Assembly: GCF_050433385.1 (NCBI RefSeq)
Contig: NZ_JBNPXI010000013.1
Location: forward strand, 1-64,000
DNA from: Brassicibacter mesophilus
GTDB lineage: Bacteria; Bacillota; Clostridia; Tissierellales; Proteiniboraceae
DNA: 64,000 bases
Direction of reading: 5' to 3'
Part shown: piece by piece, positions 33,064 to 41,523 of the stretch
Layout: each line of letters opens with the position of its first letter
Numbering within the stretch: position 1 is the first letter of the stretch
Program-made: the position numbers and the translations under genes
Notes under the pieces: generated by a model
The model's database searches: none
What the model was told of the DNA's origin: nothing
The model's input: only the letters and a program-made list of their open reading frames with translations

Positions 33064-34056
33064 TTATTCATTAATCCACGACATCATACCTCTAAGGTTT
33101 TTCCCAACCTTTACAATAGGGTGATTTAACTCTTTTGCTTTAAGTGCATTAAATTGAGGTCTATTTAGAATATTCTCCATTAGCCATTCTTTGGCAAACT
33201 TGCCTGACTGAATTTCATTTAGAACACTCTTCATTTCACTCCTAGTTTCTTCGTTTATAATTCTATTACCAACCATATAATCACCATATTCAGCAGTATC
33301 ACTTACGCTATATCTCATTTTTTCAAATCCACCCTCATAAAGCAGGTCAACAATTAGCTTAAGTTCATGTAAGCATTCAAAGTATGCTATTTCTTTTTGA
33401 TATCCAGCTTCCACAAGTGTGTCAAACCCAGCCTTGATTAGCTCAGTTACTCCGCCACATAAAACTGCCTGCTCTCCAAACAAGTCTGTTTCAGTTTCTT
33501 CCTTAAAGCTTGTCTCTATAACTCCTGCCCTTGTAGCACCTATACCTTTTGCATAAGCCAATGTTATCTCCTTGGCTTTTCCAGTATAATCTTGATACAC
33601 TGCTATCAATGCAGGTACTCCTTTACCGTCTTCATATACTCTTCTTACTAAATGTCCAGGTCCCTTTGGCGCAATCATGAAAACATCAACATTTTTAGGT
33701 GGTTGTATTTGATTAAAATGAATATTAAACCCATGAGCAAATACTAAAGCATCTCCATCATCTAAGTTTGATTCTATATACTCTTTATATACACTTCTTT
33801 GTTTTTCATCTGGTATTAGCACCATGGTAACTTGGCTTTGCTTTACTGCTTCAGAAACCTCCATTACTTTCAAACCAGCTTTAACAGCCTGCTCCCACGA
33901 TCTACTCTGTTTATACAAGCCAACTACAACATCTACTCCACTTTCTTTTAAATTCAATGCATGTGCATGTCCTTGACTTCCATATCCAATTACTGCAACT
34001 CTCTTTCCTGTTAATAAGTCTAAATTAGCTTCTGCATCATAATACATTTTTGTCAT
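33064..34056 (-). CDS. ilvC: Ketol-acid reductoisomerase, class I
   Basis: A 330-residue enzyme catalysing alkyl migration and NADPH-dependent reduction in branched-chain amino acid synthesis. The Rossmann motif is VIGYGSQGHAHALNL; the specificity loop is YKQSRSW, whose arginine and serines fit NADPH. Metal ligands lie in EETETDLFGEQAVLCGG and the C-terminal ESLHELKL-like YFECLHELKL. GGGGGG precedes ATG. Gap to ilvN is 12 bases. Confidence 0.94.
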   Translation of the reverse strand: MTKMYYDAEANLDLLTGKRVAVIGYGSQGHAHALNLKESGVDVVVGLYKQSRSWEQAVKAGLKVMEVSEAVKQSQVTMVLIPDEKQRSVYKEYIESNLDDGDALVFAHGFNIHFNQIQPPKNVDVFMIAPKGPGHLVRRVYEDGKGVPALIAVYQDYTGKAKEITLAYAKGIGATRAGVIETSFKEETETDLFGEQAVLCGGVTELIKAGFDTLVEAGYQKEIAYFECLHELKLIVDLLYEGGFEKMRYSVSDTAEYGDYMVGNRIINEETRSEMKSVLNEIQSGKFAKEWLMENILNRPQFNALKAKELNHPIVKVGKNLRGMMSWINE

Positions 34057-34068
34057 TATTAAGCCCCC

Positions 34069-34302
34069 CTATATCTCTTTAATTTCACTAATGTCTGTTA
34101 ATTTGTTCATTATCTTGATAGCTTGAGCAATTCCTAAATTACTTTTCTCGTCTATCGTAATAAATAGAGCAGAAACACCAGTATTTTGTTTGCTTTCCAT
34201 TGTAATGTTCCTAACATCGAACTCTTTTCTTCTAAGTATACTAACTACCCTTAAAAGAGAATCTGTACCATTTTTCATACAAGCATATAATGTTTTAGTC
34301 AT
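34069..34302 (-). CDS. ilvN: Short acetolactate synthase small subunit (ACT domain)
   Basis: A 77-residue single ACT domain (GTDSLLRVVSILRRKEFDVRNI, shown as two motifs GTDSLLRVVSI and RRKEFDVRNI). It matches the short regulatory subunits of the IlvM/YlaC-like class, not the usual 160-residue IlvH with its C-terminal domain. It should tune acetolactate synthase, possibly with weak or no valine feedback. ATG at 34302 follows GAGGAGGG. First gene after the Ile T-box. Confidence 0.8.
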   Translation of the reverse strand: MTKTLYACMKNGTDSLLRVVSILRRKEFDVRNITMESKQNTGVSALFITIDEKSNLGIAQAIKIMNKLTDISEIKEI

Positions 34303-34360
34303 ATTATCCCTCCTCAAATTTTACTTGTAATGTAATATATCAATGGAAATAAAATAAAAA

Positions 34361-34655
34361 AATCCTTCGTCCCTATAGATATAACTATCTATAGGGACGA
34401 AGGATTACTTTCGTTGTACCACCCTATTTCACGATTACGAAAATCGCCTCATTTTAAAGTCGAAAGAATATATTATAAAATAATATCTTTGAACCCTAGC
34501 TATGTAACGGTAGCAACCGACCTCATTTACTTGAACATACTCTTTCAACTTGGCAATTCAGGAGTGATCATTATATACCTCTATTAACACCAACTCTCAG
34601 CAATTGTTGGCTCTCTGTAGCTAATAAACCAGTATTTTTCTCTCCATCACAACTT
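34361..34655 (-). promoter_or_regulatory. T-box riboswitch of the ilv operon, isoleucine-specific
   Basis: Minus-strand T-box AGGGTGGTACAACG at 34425-34412 precedes a perfect 20-bp terminator (34361-34380 with 34387-34406) and U-run. In Stem I, GGAG pairs with CTCC; the triplet before the conserved A and CTCC is ATC, the isoleucine codon. Uncharged tRNA-Ile would stabilise the antiterminator and switch on ilvN-C-D-B. The UGGU bulge agrees with an A discriminator base of tRNA-Ile. Confidence 0.93.
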
Positions 34656-34688
34656 TTTAAATTTTCTGTTTTTTTGGTGTTAAAGCAT

Positions 34689-34717
34689 ATTATACGCTCA
34701 TTATTTTTTTAAGTCAA
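34689..34717 (-). promoter_or_regulatory. Sigma-A promoter of the ilv T-box leader
   Basis: Minus-strand TTGACT (34717-34712) and TATAAT (34694-34689) with a 17-base spacer. The 107 bases between here and the DUF2804 stop hold nothing else recognised. Confidence 0.8.
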
Positions 34718-34824
34718 CACTTTTTTATAATATTTTGATAATTAATTAAGGAATTGAAATTTTATTGTAATTTATTAAATAACTTATACTTTACTTAATG
34801 CAACATATCAACTATTTTTCCGAT

Positions 34825-35889
34825 TTATATTCTATATCTCTTTTTCTCTCCCATACCAAAACACTCTTTCACATATATTTGCTTATCATTAACTCTAAAA
34901 TATCCTTCAAATCTACCCATAGGTGCTTCATAGTCTGTGTATATTAATACGCAATTAAACTTAATACTTATTTTAGTTTCAGGATAAAAATATATGTTTA
35001 CCATATCGTATTCATCTCTAATGTTCCATACTTCTTTATCTGAATAATTTCTTTTTACTACTATTGGAGGTAAAGGATACATTTTTTCATCAATCCAAAT
35101 ACAATTCTCATTGTACTCTTTTTGCTCATTGACTTGATTATCCGTTAGATTGAATCCAAAGGCACTTCCTTCAATGTTTTCTCCCCATCCAGTAACCCAA
35201 TCATATTTTAAGCTCCACGGATAATACCCCTTATGATCATCAATTATCATGTATGAATTATCAATATCAAAGTCTATTCTCTCTTCTCCTAAAATCACAT
35301 AGCCGTCCATTGTCATATAGCTCTTATGAGAATATAGCCCTCTATTTTTATAAAAAGGTTGACAAGTTACTATTGGTTCAGAAGTATGGTATCCCTTTAT
35401 ATCTAAATTAATTTCTGGAGATACTTTCGTTTTCCTGATATCACTAATTATTTTTATCTCATTCTCTTTCAGATTATTGTAAAAATGCATACTTATATTC
35501 TTAGTTTCACACTTAGTTTCAGTATCTAGTAAACCTGATGCTACCTTAATTTTCGAAGAATTAATGATCTTATTGATTTTATACATTTTTTTATATTCCC
35601 TATCATATACATTCAGACAAATAATACCTGATAATTTGGCATTATAAATAGCACCGAAAATAAATAGTCGTTCATTTCCAGCTTGAAATGCCTCCCATTC
35701 TTTTAGTCTGAACTTTTCGAATCTCTTAAATGCCGGATATCCTAATGGTCTTCTGGCTTCAATCATATTTATTTGGGGAATAGCCTTATTATATGTACCA
35801 AAGTTTAGCTTGCCGTCTTTATCAGCTAAACAATCAACACTATTATTGACTTTCCTACAGTATACCTCTTTTTTAGAAGTATTCATCAT
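34825..35889 (-). CDS. DUF2804 family protein
   Basis: A 354-residue protein that resembles DUF2804, a beta-rich fold distantly like lipocalin/hydroxysteroid-binding proteins. Typical are LNFGTYN near the start, the KGYYPW and YDWVTGWG segments, and the AFGFNLT strand. No signal peptide or catalytic motif is visible. ATG (two adjacent candidates) follows AAAGGAG. It is 57 bases after the EFR1 gene at the tail of the aro operon and may be co-transcribed; no functional link to aromatic synthesis is evident. Confidence 0.65.
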   Translation of the reverse strand: MMNTSKKEVYCRKVNNSVDCLADKDGKLNFGTYNKAIPQINMIEARRPLGYPAFKRFEKFRLKEWEAFQAGNERLFIFGAIYNAKLSGIICLNVYDREYKKMYKINKIINSSKIKVASGLLDTETKCETKNISMHFYNNLKENEIKIISDIRKTKVSPEINLDIKGYHTSEPIVTCQPFYKNRGLYSHKSYMTMDGYVILGEERIDFDIDNSYMIIDDHKGYYPWSLKYDWVTGWGENIEGSAFGFNLTDNQVNEQKEYNENCIWIDEKMYPLPPIVVKRNYSDKEVWNIRDEYDMVNIYFYPETKISIKFNCVLIYTDYEAPMGRFEGYFRVNDKQIYVKECFGMGEKKRYRI

Positions 35890-35946
35890 AAACTCCTTTC
35901 CAGGTATATATTGGACTAAACAAGTAATAGTATGAAATCTCTTAGA

Positions 35947-36723
35947 CTACTTTATTATCATTTCCTGTACGTTAATTTCTGGATGCCTATACCTCTTTCG
36001 TTTTTCCGTTTTCTTTCCATACTGAATCGACTGAGTAGGACACCATTGTATGCACGCCATACATGCTTCACAATTATGCAACCATTTTGGTTTGCCTTTT
36101 TCAATATCAATATTGTTTACGGGACATATTTTTTCACAGATACCGCAGTTATTACACTTATCATTAGTCCAAAATTTTTTATCTAATGTTGTAAATTTTT
36201 TCATTGCATTAGGATATATTATTCCTGAAAAAAACCAGTTGAAACCTGTATTTTTCTTTTCTAATGGATATTCTTGCTTTTGATTTATTATTTCTGCAAT
36301 AAATTTTACTTTTTCTAATTCACTTTGAAACATTTTCTTTTGCTCTTCTTCAGAATTTGGGCTAAACATTGGAATATAAGAGTCAGGCATAGCTATCCCA
36401 AAACCTGCAGACAGTTTTGTTCCATTTGATTTGAGAATTTCATTGATTTGCTCCATAGTATTACCAGGAGACGAACCGTAAGTTAAAACAGTAAAAACAT
36501 ATCTGTCAGCCTTTAGTTTTTGAGCAAATCTCTGAACAATTCTTGGGACTCCCCAAGCATATACTGGGAAAACCAATCCAATACAGTCATATGAAATTTC
36601 AATATCTTGATTAACTACTTTTGCAATAGATACTAGCTCTGTACCCCCCATTTCATTCGCTAAATCTTTCGCTACTTTCAGTGAGTTTCCTGAACCTGAA
36701 AAATAATAAATCACATTATTCAT
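35947..36723 (-). CDS. EFR1-type flavodoxin-ferredoxin fusion
   Basis: A 258-residue electron-transfer protein. Residues 1-165 are a flavodoxin-like FMN domain (IYYFSGSGNSLKVAKDLA). Residues 175-240 carry two 4Fe-4S sites, CNNCGICEKICPVNNI and CEACMACIQWCP. The EFR1 family is common in anaerobes; its partners are not defined. ATG at 36723 follows AGAGGTG and overlaps the aroQ stop by 8 bases, so it is translated with the aro operon. Link to the pathway is unclear: a reductant role, for example keeping chorismate synthase flavin reduced, is possible but speculative. Confidence 0.82.
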   Translation of the reverse strand: MNNVIYYFSGSGNSLKVAKDLANEMGGTELVSIAKVVNQDIEISYDCIGLVFPVYAWGVPRIVQRFAQKLKADRYVFTVLTYGSSPGNTMEQINEILKSNGTKLSAGFGIAMPDSYIPMFSPNSEEEQKKMFQSELEKVKFIAEIINQKQEYPLEKKNTGFNWFFSGIIYPNAMKKFTTLDKKFWTNDKCNNCGICEKICPVNNIDIEKGKPKWLHNCEACMACIQWCPTQSIQYGKKTEKRKRYRHPEINVQEMIIK

Positions 36724-37159
36724 CAAAACACCTCTTTGCATTTATTAGTCCATTCATAGCCATAACATATCCATATGCTCCAAATCCACTTATTTGACCT
36801 ATACAAGCTGAAGCAGTTACAGATTTTCTTCTAAATTCTTCTCTTACGTAAATATTACTGATATGTACTTCTACCGCTGGAATATTAATAGCCTTCAAAG
36901 CATCATATATAGCTATGCTATAATGTGTATATGCAGCAGGATTGATAATTATGCCATCATAGCGATCATAAGCTTTTTGGATACATTCTATGATTTCTCC
37001 TTCTATATTGCTCTGAAATATATCTATTACTACATTTAACTGCTTCGCAGTTTCATATAAATAACTGCACATATTTTCATAACTCATCGTTCCATAGATA
37101 TTTTTTTCTCTTATACCAAGCATATTAATGTTTGGTCCATTAATAATTAATATTTTCAA
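36716..37159 (-). CDS. aroQ: Type II 3-dehydroquinate dehydratase
   Basis: A 147-residue dehydratase for the third step of the shikimate pathway. Motifs: ILIINGPNINMLGIRE with the catalytic tyrosine region IYGTMSY, IINPAAYTHYSIAI, and EVHISNIYVREEFRRKS with the catalytic histidine. The likely start is TTG at 37159, 9 bases after GGGAG; an ATG at 37168 directly touches that site. Translationally coupled to the EFR1 gene downstream and 17 bases after aroK. Confidence 0.93.
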   Translation of the reverse strand: MKILIINGPNINMLGIREKNIYGTMSYENMCSYLYETAKQLNVVIDIFQSNIEGEIIECIQKAYDRYDGIIINPAAYTHYSIAIYDALKAINIPAVEVHISNIYVREEFRRKSVTASACIGQISGFGAYGYVMAMNGLINAKRCFDE

Positions 37160-37176
37160 AAATTTCATCTCCCAGC

Positions 37177-37692
37177 TTAAATGTGTTGAATTGAATTAAT
37201 AAAATCATAAACTCTATTCACTACCACTTCTAATGAAGAATCATTTACAATTTCAAAGTCACTATACTTTTTATATAAATCTATTCTTTCATCATAAAGT
37301 TCATAAATTTTCTCTTTTCCATCCTTTAATAGTGGTCGATTTTTGGTTTGTAAATTTTCAATAATATCTCCAATACCTCTATTGACAAATATTATGATGC
37401 CGTTTCTTTTTAAAGCATCCATATTCTTCGAAGTTTTTATAACTCCTCCCCCCGTTGAGACTACACATGAATACTTGCCTGCTATTTTTTCTACTGCTTT
37501 GCTCTCAATATCTCGAAAGTAATCTTCTCCATTTTCAAATATCTCAGGTATTGATTTCCCTTCTGTCCTTCTTATATATTCATCCACATCATAGAATTTG
37601 GTTTTCATTTTTCTCGCTAATAGTCTTCCAATTGTAGTTTTTCCGCAACCAGGCATTCCAATCAAAACAATATTTTTCTTAAACTTCTTCAC
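37177..37692 (-). CDS. aroK: Shikimate kinase
   Basis: A 171-residue P-loop kinase phosphorylating shikimate. Walker A GMPGCGKTTIGR (13-24), the shikimate-binding DVDEYIRR, FRDIESKAV and STGGGV motifs are all present, plus the lid region NRPLLKD. The start is GTG behind GGAGG. Part of the aro operon between chorismate mutase and aroQ. Confidence 0.93.
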   Translation of the reverse strand: MKKFKKNIVLIGMPGCGKTTIGRLLARKMKTKFYDVDEYIRRTEGKSIPEIFENGEDYFRDIESKAVEKIAGKYSCVVSTGGGVIKTSKNMDALKRNGIIIFVNRGIGDIIENLQTKNRPLLKDGKEKIYELYDERIDLYKKYSDFEIVNDSSLEVVVNRVYDFINSIQHI

Positions 37693-37716
37693 AATTTACC
37701 TCCAATAACAAATATT

Positions 37717-37983
37717 TCATCTTCTCTTTGCTTGAATGCTTTTGCTAATATCTAAAATACTGTTAAAGAATAGAGCGAGTTCTTCTTTATAATTTTTATC
37801 ATTTAAGTAAGAGGAATTCTTTGATATTATTTTTTCTTCTCTTGATTTGTCTAATATAGGAGAGTGGCTTTCCTCTTTTAATTTAGCTATTTCTAGAACA
37901 ATGTTCATTCTTTTTTCAAATAATGCCGTTAATTCTTTATCTATTTCGTCTATATCACTTCTTAGCTTTTCTAAATGACTCAT
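37717..37983 (-). CDS. Chorismate mutase, AroQ class
   Basis: An 88-residue helical chorismate mutase domain: LRSDIDEIDKELTALFEKR then NIVLEIAKLKEES. It rearranges chorismate to prephenate, the branch to Phe and Tyr. It is a free-standing domain with no fused dehydratase or DAHP synthase. GGAGG precedes ATG. It lies 14 bases after aroC, linking chorismate production directly to prephenate. Confidence 0.85.
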   Translation of the reverse strand: MSHLEKLRSDIDEIDKELTALFEKRMNIVLEIAKLKEESHSPILDKSREEKIISKNSSYLNDKNYKEELALFFNSILDISKSIQAKRR

Positions 37984-37997
37984 TACTTAACCTCCAA

Positions 37998-39071
37998 CTA
38001 AATTATCATATCGAGTATTGCGATTGCCGTTGCTGCTTCTATTACAGGTATTGCCCTTGGCACGATACATGGGTCATGTCTACCTTGAATTTCAACTTCT
38101 GTATTCCTTTTCTCATTAATATTTATTGTTTTCTGAAGCTTACCTATAGATGGAGTAGGCTTAATTGCAGTTCTGAAAATAATAGGCATGCCATTAGTAA
38201 TTCCTCCTAATATTCCGCCATTGTTATTAGTATATGTTTTAATATCATCGTTTTCTATATAATACTCGTCATTTGCCTCAGAGCCCTTCATATTGACTAT
38301 ATCAAATCCTGCTCCAAATTCTACACCTTTAACCCCAGGTATAGAAAACATAATAGTTGATAATCTACTTTCAACCGAATCAAAAAATGGTGCGCCAATA
38401 CCAGTAGGTAAGTTTAATATCGCTGTTTCAATTATTCCTCCTAAGGAATCCTCTTCTTCTTTGACTTTAATAATAGCTTGTTCCATATTTAATCCTGCTT
38501 CATCATTTATTACAGCAAATTTTTTTTGTCTAATAACGCCTAAAATATCATTAGTCATATTAATCCCATCAAAAGATTCATCATGTATTCTACCAATGCT
38601 TTTTATATGACTTCCAATAATTATTTCTTTTTCTTCTAAAATTTGTCTTGCTATAGAACCTGCAAAAACAATTGGCGCTGTAAGTCTTCCAGAGAAATGC
38701 CCTCCTCCTCTATAATCATTAAATCCATTATACTTAACATATCCTGTATAATCTGCATGTCCTGGCCGCATTATATTTTTTAAAACTTCATAATCCTTAG
38801 AATGTTGGTTTTTATTCCATATCAGTGCACATAATGGAGTACCAGTAGTTTTGCCATTAAAAACTCCACTCATTATTTCATATTGGTCATCCTCTTTTCT
38901 AGAAGTAGATATCTTATTTTTACCCGGTGCCCTTCTTTTCATCTCAGTACTAATATAATCAAAATCAAGTTCCATCCCTGATGGAACACCATCTAGAACT
39001 ACGCCAATAGCTTTACCATGTGACTCTCCAAAAATGGATACTTTAAATTTATTCCCCCAAATTCCACTCAT
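37998..39071 (-). CDS. aroC: Chorismate synthase
   Basis: A 357-residue FMN-dependent synthase making chorismate from EPSP. Signatures: FGESHGKAIGVVLDG near the N-terminus, MKRRAPGKNKISTSR, DYRGGGHFSGRLTA and GRHDPCIVPRAIPV. ATG at 39071 follows GGAGG and overlaps the 3' end of aroA by 23 bases. The enzyme needs reduced FMN, which may be relevant to the flavodoxin gene later in the operon. Confidence 0.94.
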   Translation of the reverse strand: MSGIWGNKFKVSIFGESHGKAIGVVLDGVPSGMELDFDYISTEMKRRAPGKNKISTSRKEDDQYEIMSGVFNGKTTGTPLCALIWNKNQHSKDYEVLKNIMRPGHADYTGYVKYNGFNDYRGGGHFSGRLTAPIVFAGSIARQILEEKEIIIGSHIKSIGRIHDESFDGINMTNDILGVIRQKKFAVINDEAGLNMEQAIIKVKEEEDSLGGIIETAILNLPTGIGAPFFDSVESRLSTIMFSIPGVKGVEFGAGFDIVNMKGSEANDEYYIENDDIKTYTNNNGGILGGITNGMPIIFRTAIKPTPSIGKLQKTININEKRNTEVEIQGRHDPCIVPRAIPVIEAATAIAILDMII

Positions 39072-40350
39072 CAAACTTACCTCCAAGCATCTTAAAATCG
39101 TCCCAAAATGTAGGATATGATTTCTTTACTGAATCATAATTAGTTAAGTAGACGGGAGATGTGCATCTAGTTGATGCAATTGCTAATGCCATAGCTATAC
39201 GATGATCGTTCCAACTGTCTACTGTTCCTCCGCTTAGTTGCTCTTTTCCTGTAATAACTAAACCATCCTCTAACTCCATTATATCTGCGCCTAATTTGTT
39301 TAATTCTGTGGTTATTGCATTTAGCCTATCAGATTCCTTTATTCGTAATCTCTTTGCATTAGTTATTTTAGTTGTTCCACTGCTTAACGAACCAAGAACT
39401 GCTAATATAGGTACAAGATCTGGATATTGTGATGCATCTATTGTCGTACCTTTTGTAAATGACTTACTTATTTCAATGTTATCATCATATAACTTTAGTT
39501 TTCCACCCATAGCTTTTGCGACATCTAAAATAGCTTTATCACCCTGTAACGAATCTATATTTATGTTAGAACATTTTATTCCTCCATTTAAAAGACCTGC
39601 TACAACCCAAAATGCTGCCTGAGAAAAGTCTCCTTCAACAACATAAGCTATGTTTTTATACTTTTGATTTCCCTTTATATAAAAATCTTTATAAGCATTA
39701 TTCTCAATAAGAATAGAAAATTTCTTTAAGACATCTATTGTCAAATCTACATAACCCTTAGATTCAAGCTCGGAAGTAACTACTATTCGAGAGTCACCGT
39801 TTAAAAGTGGAAGAACAAACATAAGTCCAGTAATGAACTGTGAACTAATATCCCCTTCTACTTCAAAGATATCTGGTTTAAGTAAACCTTCGACAGTAAG
39901 TGGAAGCTTACCATTTGTATTATTATATTTGATATTCTGCTCATCAAATATCTTATAATAAGCATCCAGTGGACGCTCAACAAGCTTACCTTTACCTGTA
40001 AATGTAACTGTTTTACCAGAAAAACCTGAAATAGGAATCAAAAATCTCAGCGTTGAACCAGATTCTTTGCAGTTAATTGTTCTACTAAAAATATTTAATT
40101 TTTCACTTCCGTTAATAGTAATTTTGCTATTCCCATGTATATAATCTTCGGATATGTTTACTATTTCTATACCAAAAGCTTCCATTCCTTTTAATGTAGC
40201 TGTAATATCATCAGAAAATACTATATTTCCTATATTACTTATGCCTTCCGCCAATCCTGCACAAATTATTGCTCTATGACTAATACTTTTAGATGGCGGT
40301 ATTGATACTTCCCCATTTAATGGCGAAGGCATTATTCTTATGCCTTTCAT
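39049..40350 (-). CDS. aroA: 3-phosphoshikimate 1-carboxyvinyltransferase (EPSP synthase)
   Basis: A 433-residue EPSP synthase adding enolpyruvate to shikimate 3-phosphate. Motifs: PPSKSISHRAIICAGLAEG, CKESGSTLRFLIPI, a central GDISSQFITGL, and RLRIKESDRLNAIT. The LRFLIP form, where many enzymes have a GTTxR-like glyphosate-site segment, is normal for one class of the family. GAGGTG lies 8 bases before ATG. Gap to aroB is 34 bases. Confidence 0.94.
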   Translation of the reverse strand: MKGIRIMPSPLNGEVSIPPSKSISHRAIICAGLAEGISNIGNIVFSDDITATLKGMEAFGIEIVNISEDYIHGNSKITINGSEKLNIFSRTINCKESGSTLRFLIPISGFSGKTVTFTGKGKLVERPLDAYYKIFDEQNIKYNNTNGKLPLTVEGLLKPDIFEVEGDISSQFITGLMFVLPLLNGDSRIVVTSELESKGYVDLTIDVLKKFSILIENNAYKDFYIKGNQKYKNIAYVVEGDFSQAAFWVVAGLLNGGIKCSNINIDSLQGDKAILDVAKAMGGKLKLYDDNIEISKSFTKGTTIDASQYPDLVPILAVLGSLSSGTTKITNAKRLRIKESDRLNAITTELNKLGADIMELEDGLVITGKEQLSGGTVDSWNDHRIAMALAIASTRCTSPVYLTNYDSVKKSYPTFWDDFKMLGGKFDEWNLGE

Positions 40351-40384
40351 TTATATATCACCTCAGTAGCTGTTATTATTTATA

Positions 40385-41446
40385 TTAAATATATTTTATC
40401 ATTTCCTCTTTATGTACTCTCTTTATGATACTGTCGCCAATATTCTTGAGTAATATTAAATTTATGTAATCCGCATCACTTTTCTTATCTAAAAAAATAG
40501 TATTAAGAATTTGTTGTTTATCTACGTCAGGAAGCTTATATGGTAATCTCCAGTTCTTTAAAAGTTTTTCAATTGAGTCTGTTATCCCTTTGCTTGTAAT
40601 CCCTAGTTCTTCACTTCTTTTTGTAATATTGTACATACCTATAGCAATAGCTTCCCCGTGAGTAAACTTTTCATAATTATAATATTTTTCTATACCATGT
40701 CCTAAAGTATGCCCAAAGTTCAACAACATTCTCATACCTATATCTCTTTCATCACTTTCTACAACATATTTTTTTATACTACAGCAAGTAAATATAATTT
40801 TCTCAATATCTCTAAATAATTCATCTGCAGAGTTATATTCTAATAGATTGTTAAATAAGTTTTTATCTTTAATGCAACCATACTTAATTACCTCAGCCAT
40901 TCCATCATATAAAAATTTATCATCTAATGTTTTTAATAGCTCTGGATCAATAAGTACAATTTCTGGATGATAAAAGCTTCCTATCAGATTTTTCCCTTTT
41001 GAATGATTAACTGCTACTTTACCTCCAATACTACTATCTATTTGCGCTAACAATGTTGTTGGAATCTGAATAAACTTTACCCCTCTTAGATATGTAGCGG
41101 CAGCAAAACCACATAGATCCCCTATTACTCCTCCACCAAAAGCAATAATCATATCTCCTCTAGTAACATTTGCATCTATTAATCTAGTGTATACCTGTTG
41201 TAATACTTCTAGTGATTTACTGCTTTCTCCGGCAGCAACTACTATTGTCTCAACTTTAAAACCTTCTGCTTCTAGACTATCTCTTAAAGCGTCACCATAT
41301 ATATCCTCAACATTATGATCCGTCATTACTACTATCTTTTTATTATTATATATTTTTTTTATATTTTTACCAATATTTTTAAATAGTCCTTTTTGGATTA
41401 CAATATCGTATTGTTTATATTTAACATCTATATTTAGCTTATACAT
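40385..41446 (-). CDS. aroB: 3-dehydroquinate synthase
   Basis: A 353-residue NAD-dependent synthase for the second shikimate-pathway step. Visible are GGGVIGDLCGFAAATYLRGV, QIPTTLLAQIDSSIGGKVAVN (shown shortened: PTTLLAQIDSSIGGK), metal ligand regions MAEVIKYG and LNFGHTLGHGIE, and HGEAIAIGM. GGGAGG precedes ATG. First gene of the aro operon; a strong terminator stands only about 35 bases upstream, leaving little room for a separate promoter. Confidence 0.94.
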   Translation of the reverse strand: MYKLNIDVKYKQYDIVIQKGLFKNIGKNIKKIYNNKKIVVMTDHNVEDIYGDALRDSLEAEGFKVETIVVAAGESSKSLEVLQQVYTRLIDANVTRGDMIIAFGGGVIGDLCGFAAATYLRGVKFIQIPTTLLAQIDSSIGGKVAVNHSKGKNLIGSFYHPEIVLIDPELLKTLDDKFLYDGMAEVIKYGCIKDKNLFNNLLEYNSADELFRDIEKIIFTCCSIKKYVVESDERDIGMRMLLNFGHTLGHGIEKYYNYEKFTHGEAIAIGMYNITKRSEELGITSKGITDSIEKLLKNWRLPYKLPDVDKQQILNTIFLDKKSDADYINLILLKNIGDSIIKRVHKEEMIKYI

Positions 41447-41481
41447 TAAGCTACCTCCCGTTTTTTGACATTATTTCAAAA

Positions 41482-41517
41482 AAGCATCTCATTCTTATGT
41501 GAAAGAACGAAATGCTT
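41482..41517 (-). terminator. Terminator between the DUF362 gene and aroB
   Basis: A 15-bp stem (41482-41496 with 41503-41517). The two imperfect positions are G-U pairs only on the minus strand, and TTTTTTGAAA follows. It ends the DUF362 gene and may attenuate entry into the aro operon. Confidence 0.85.
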
Positions 41518-41523
41518 AATAGT

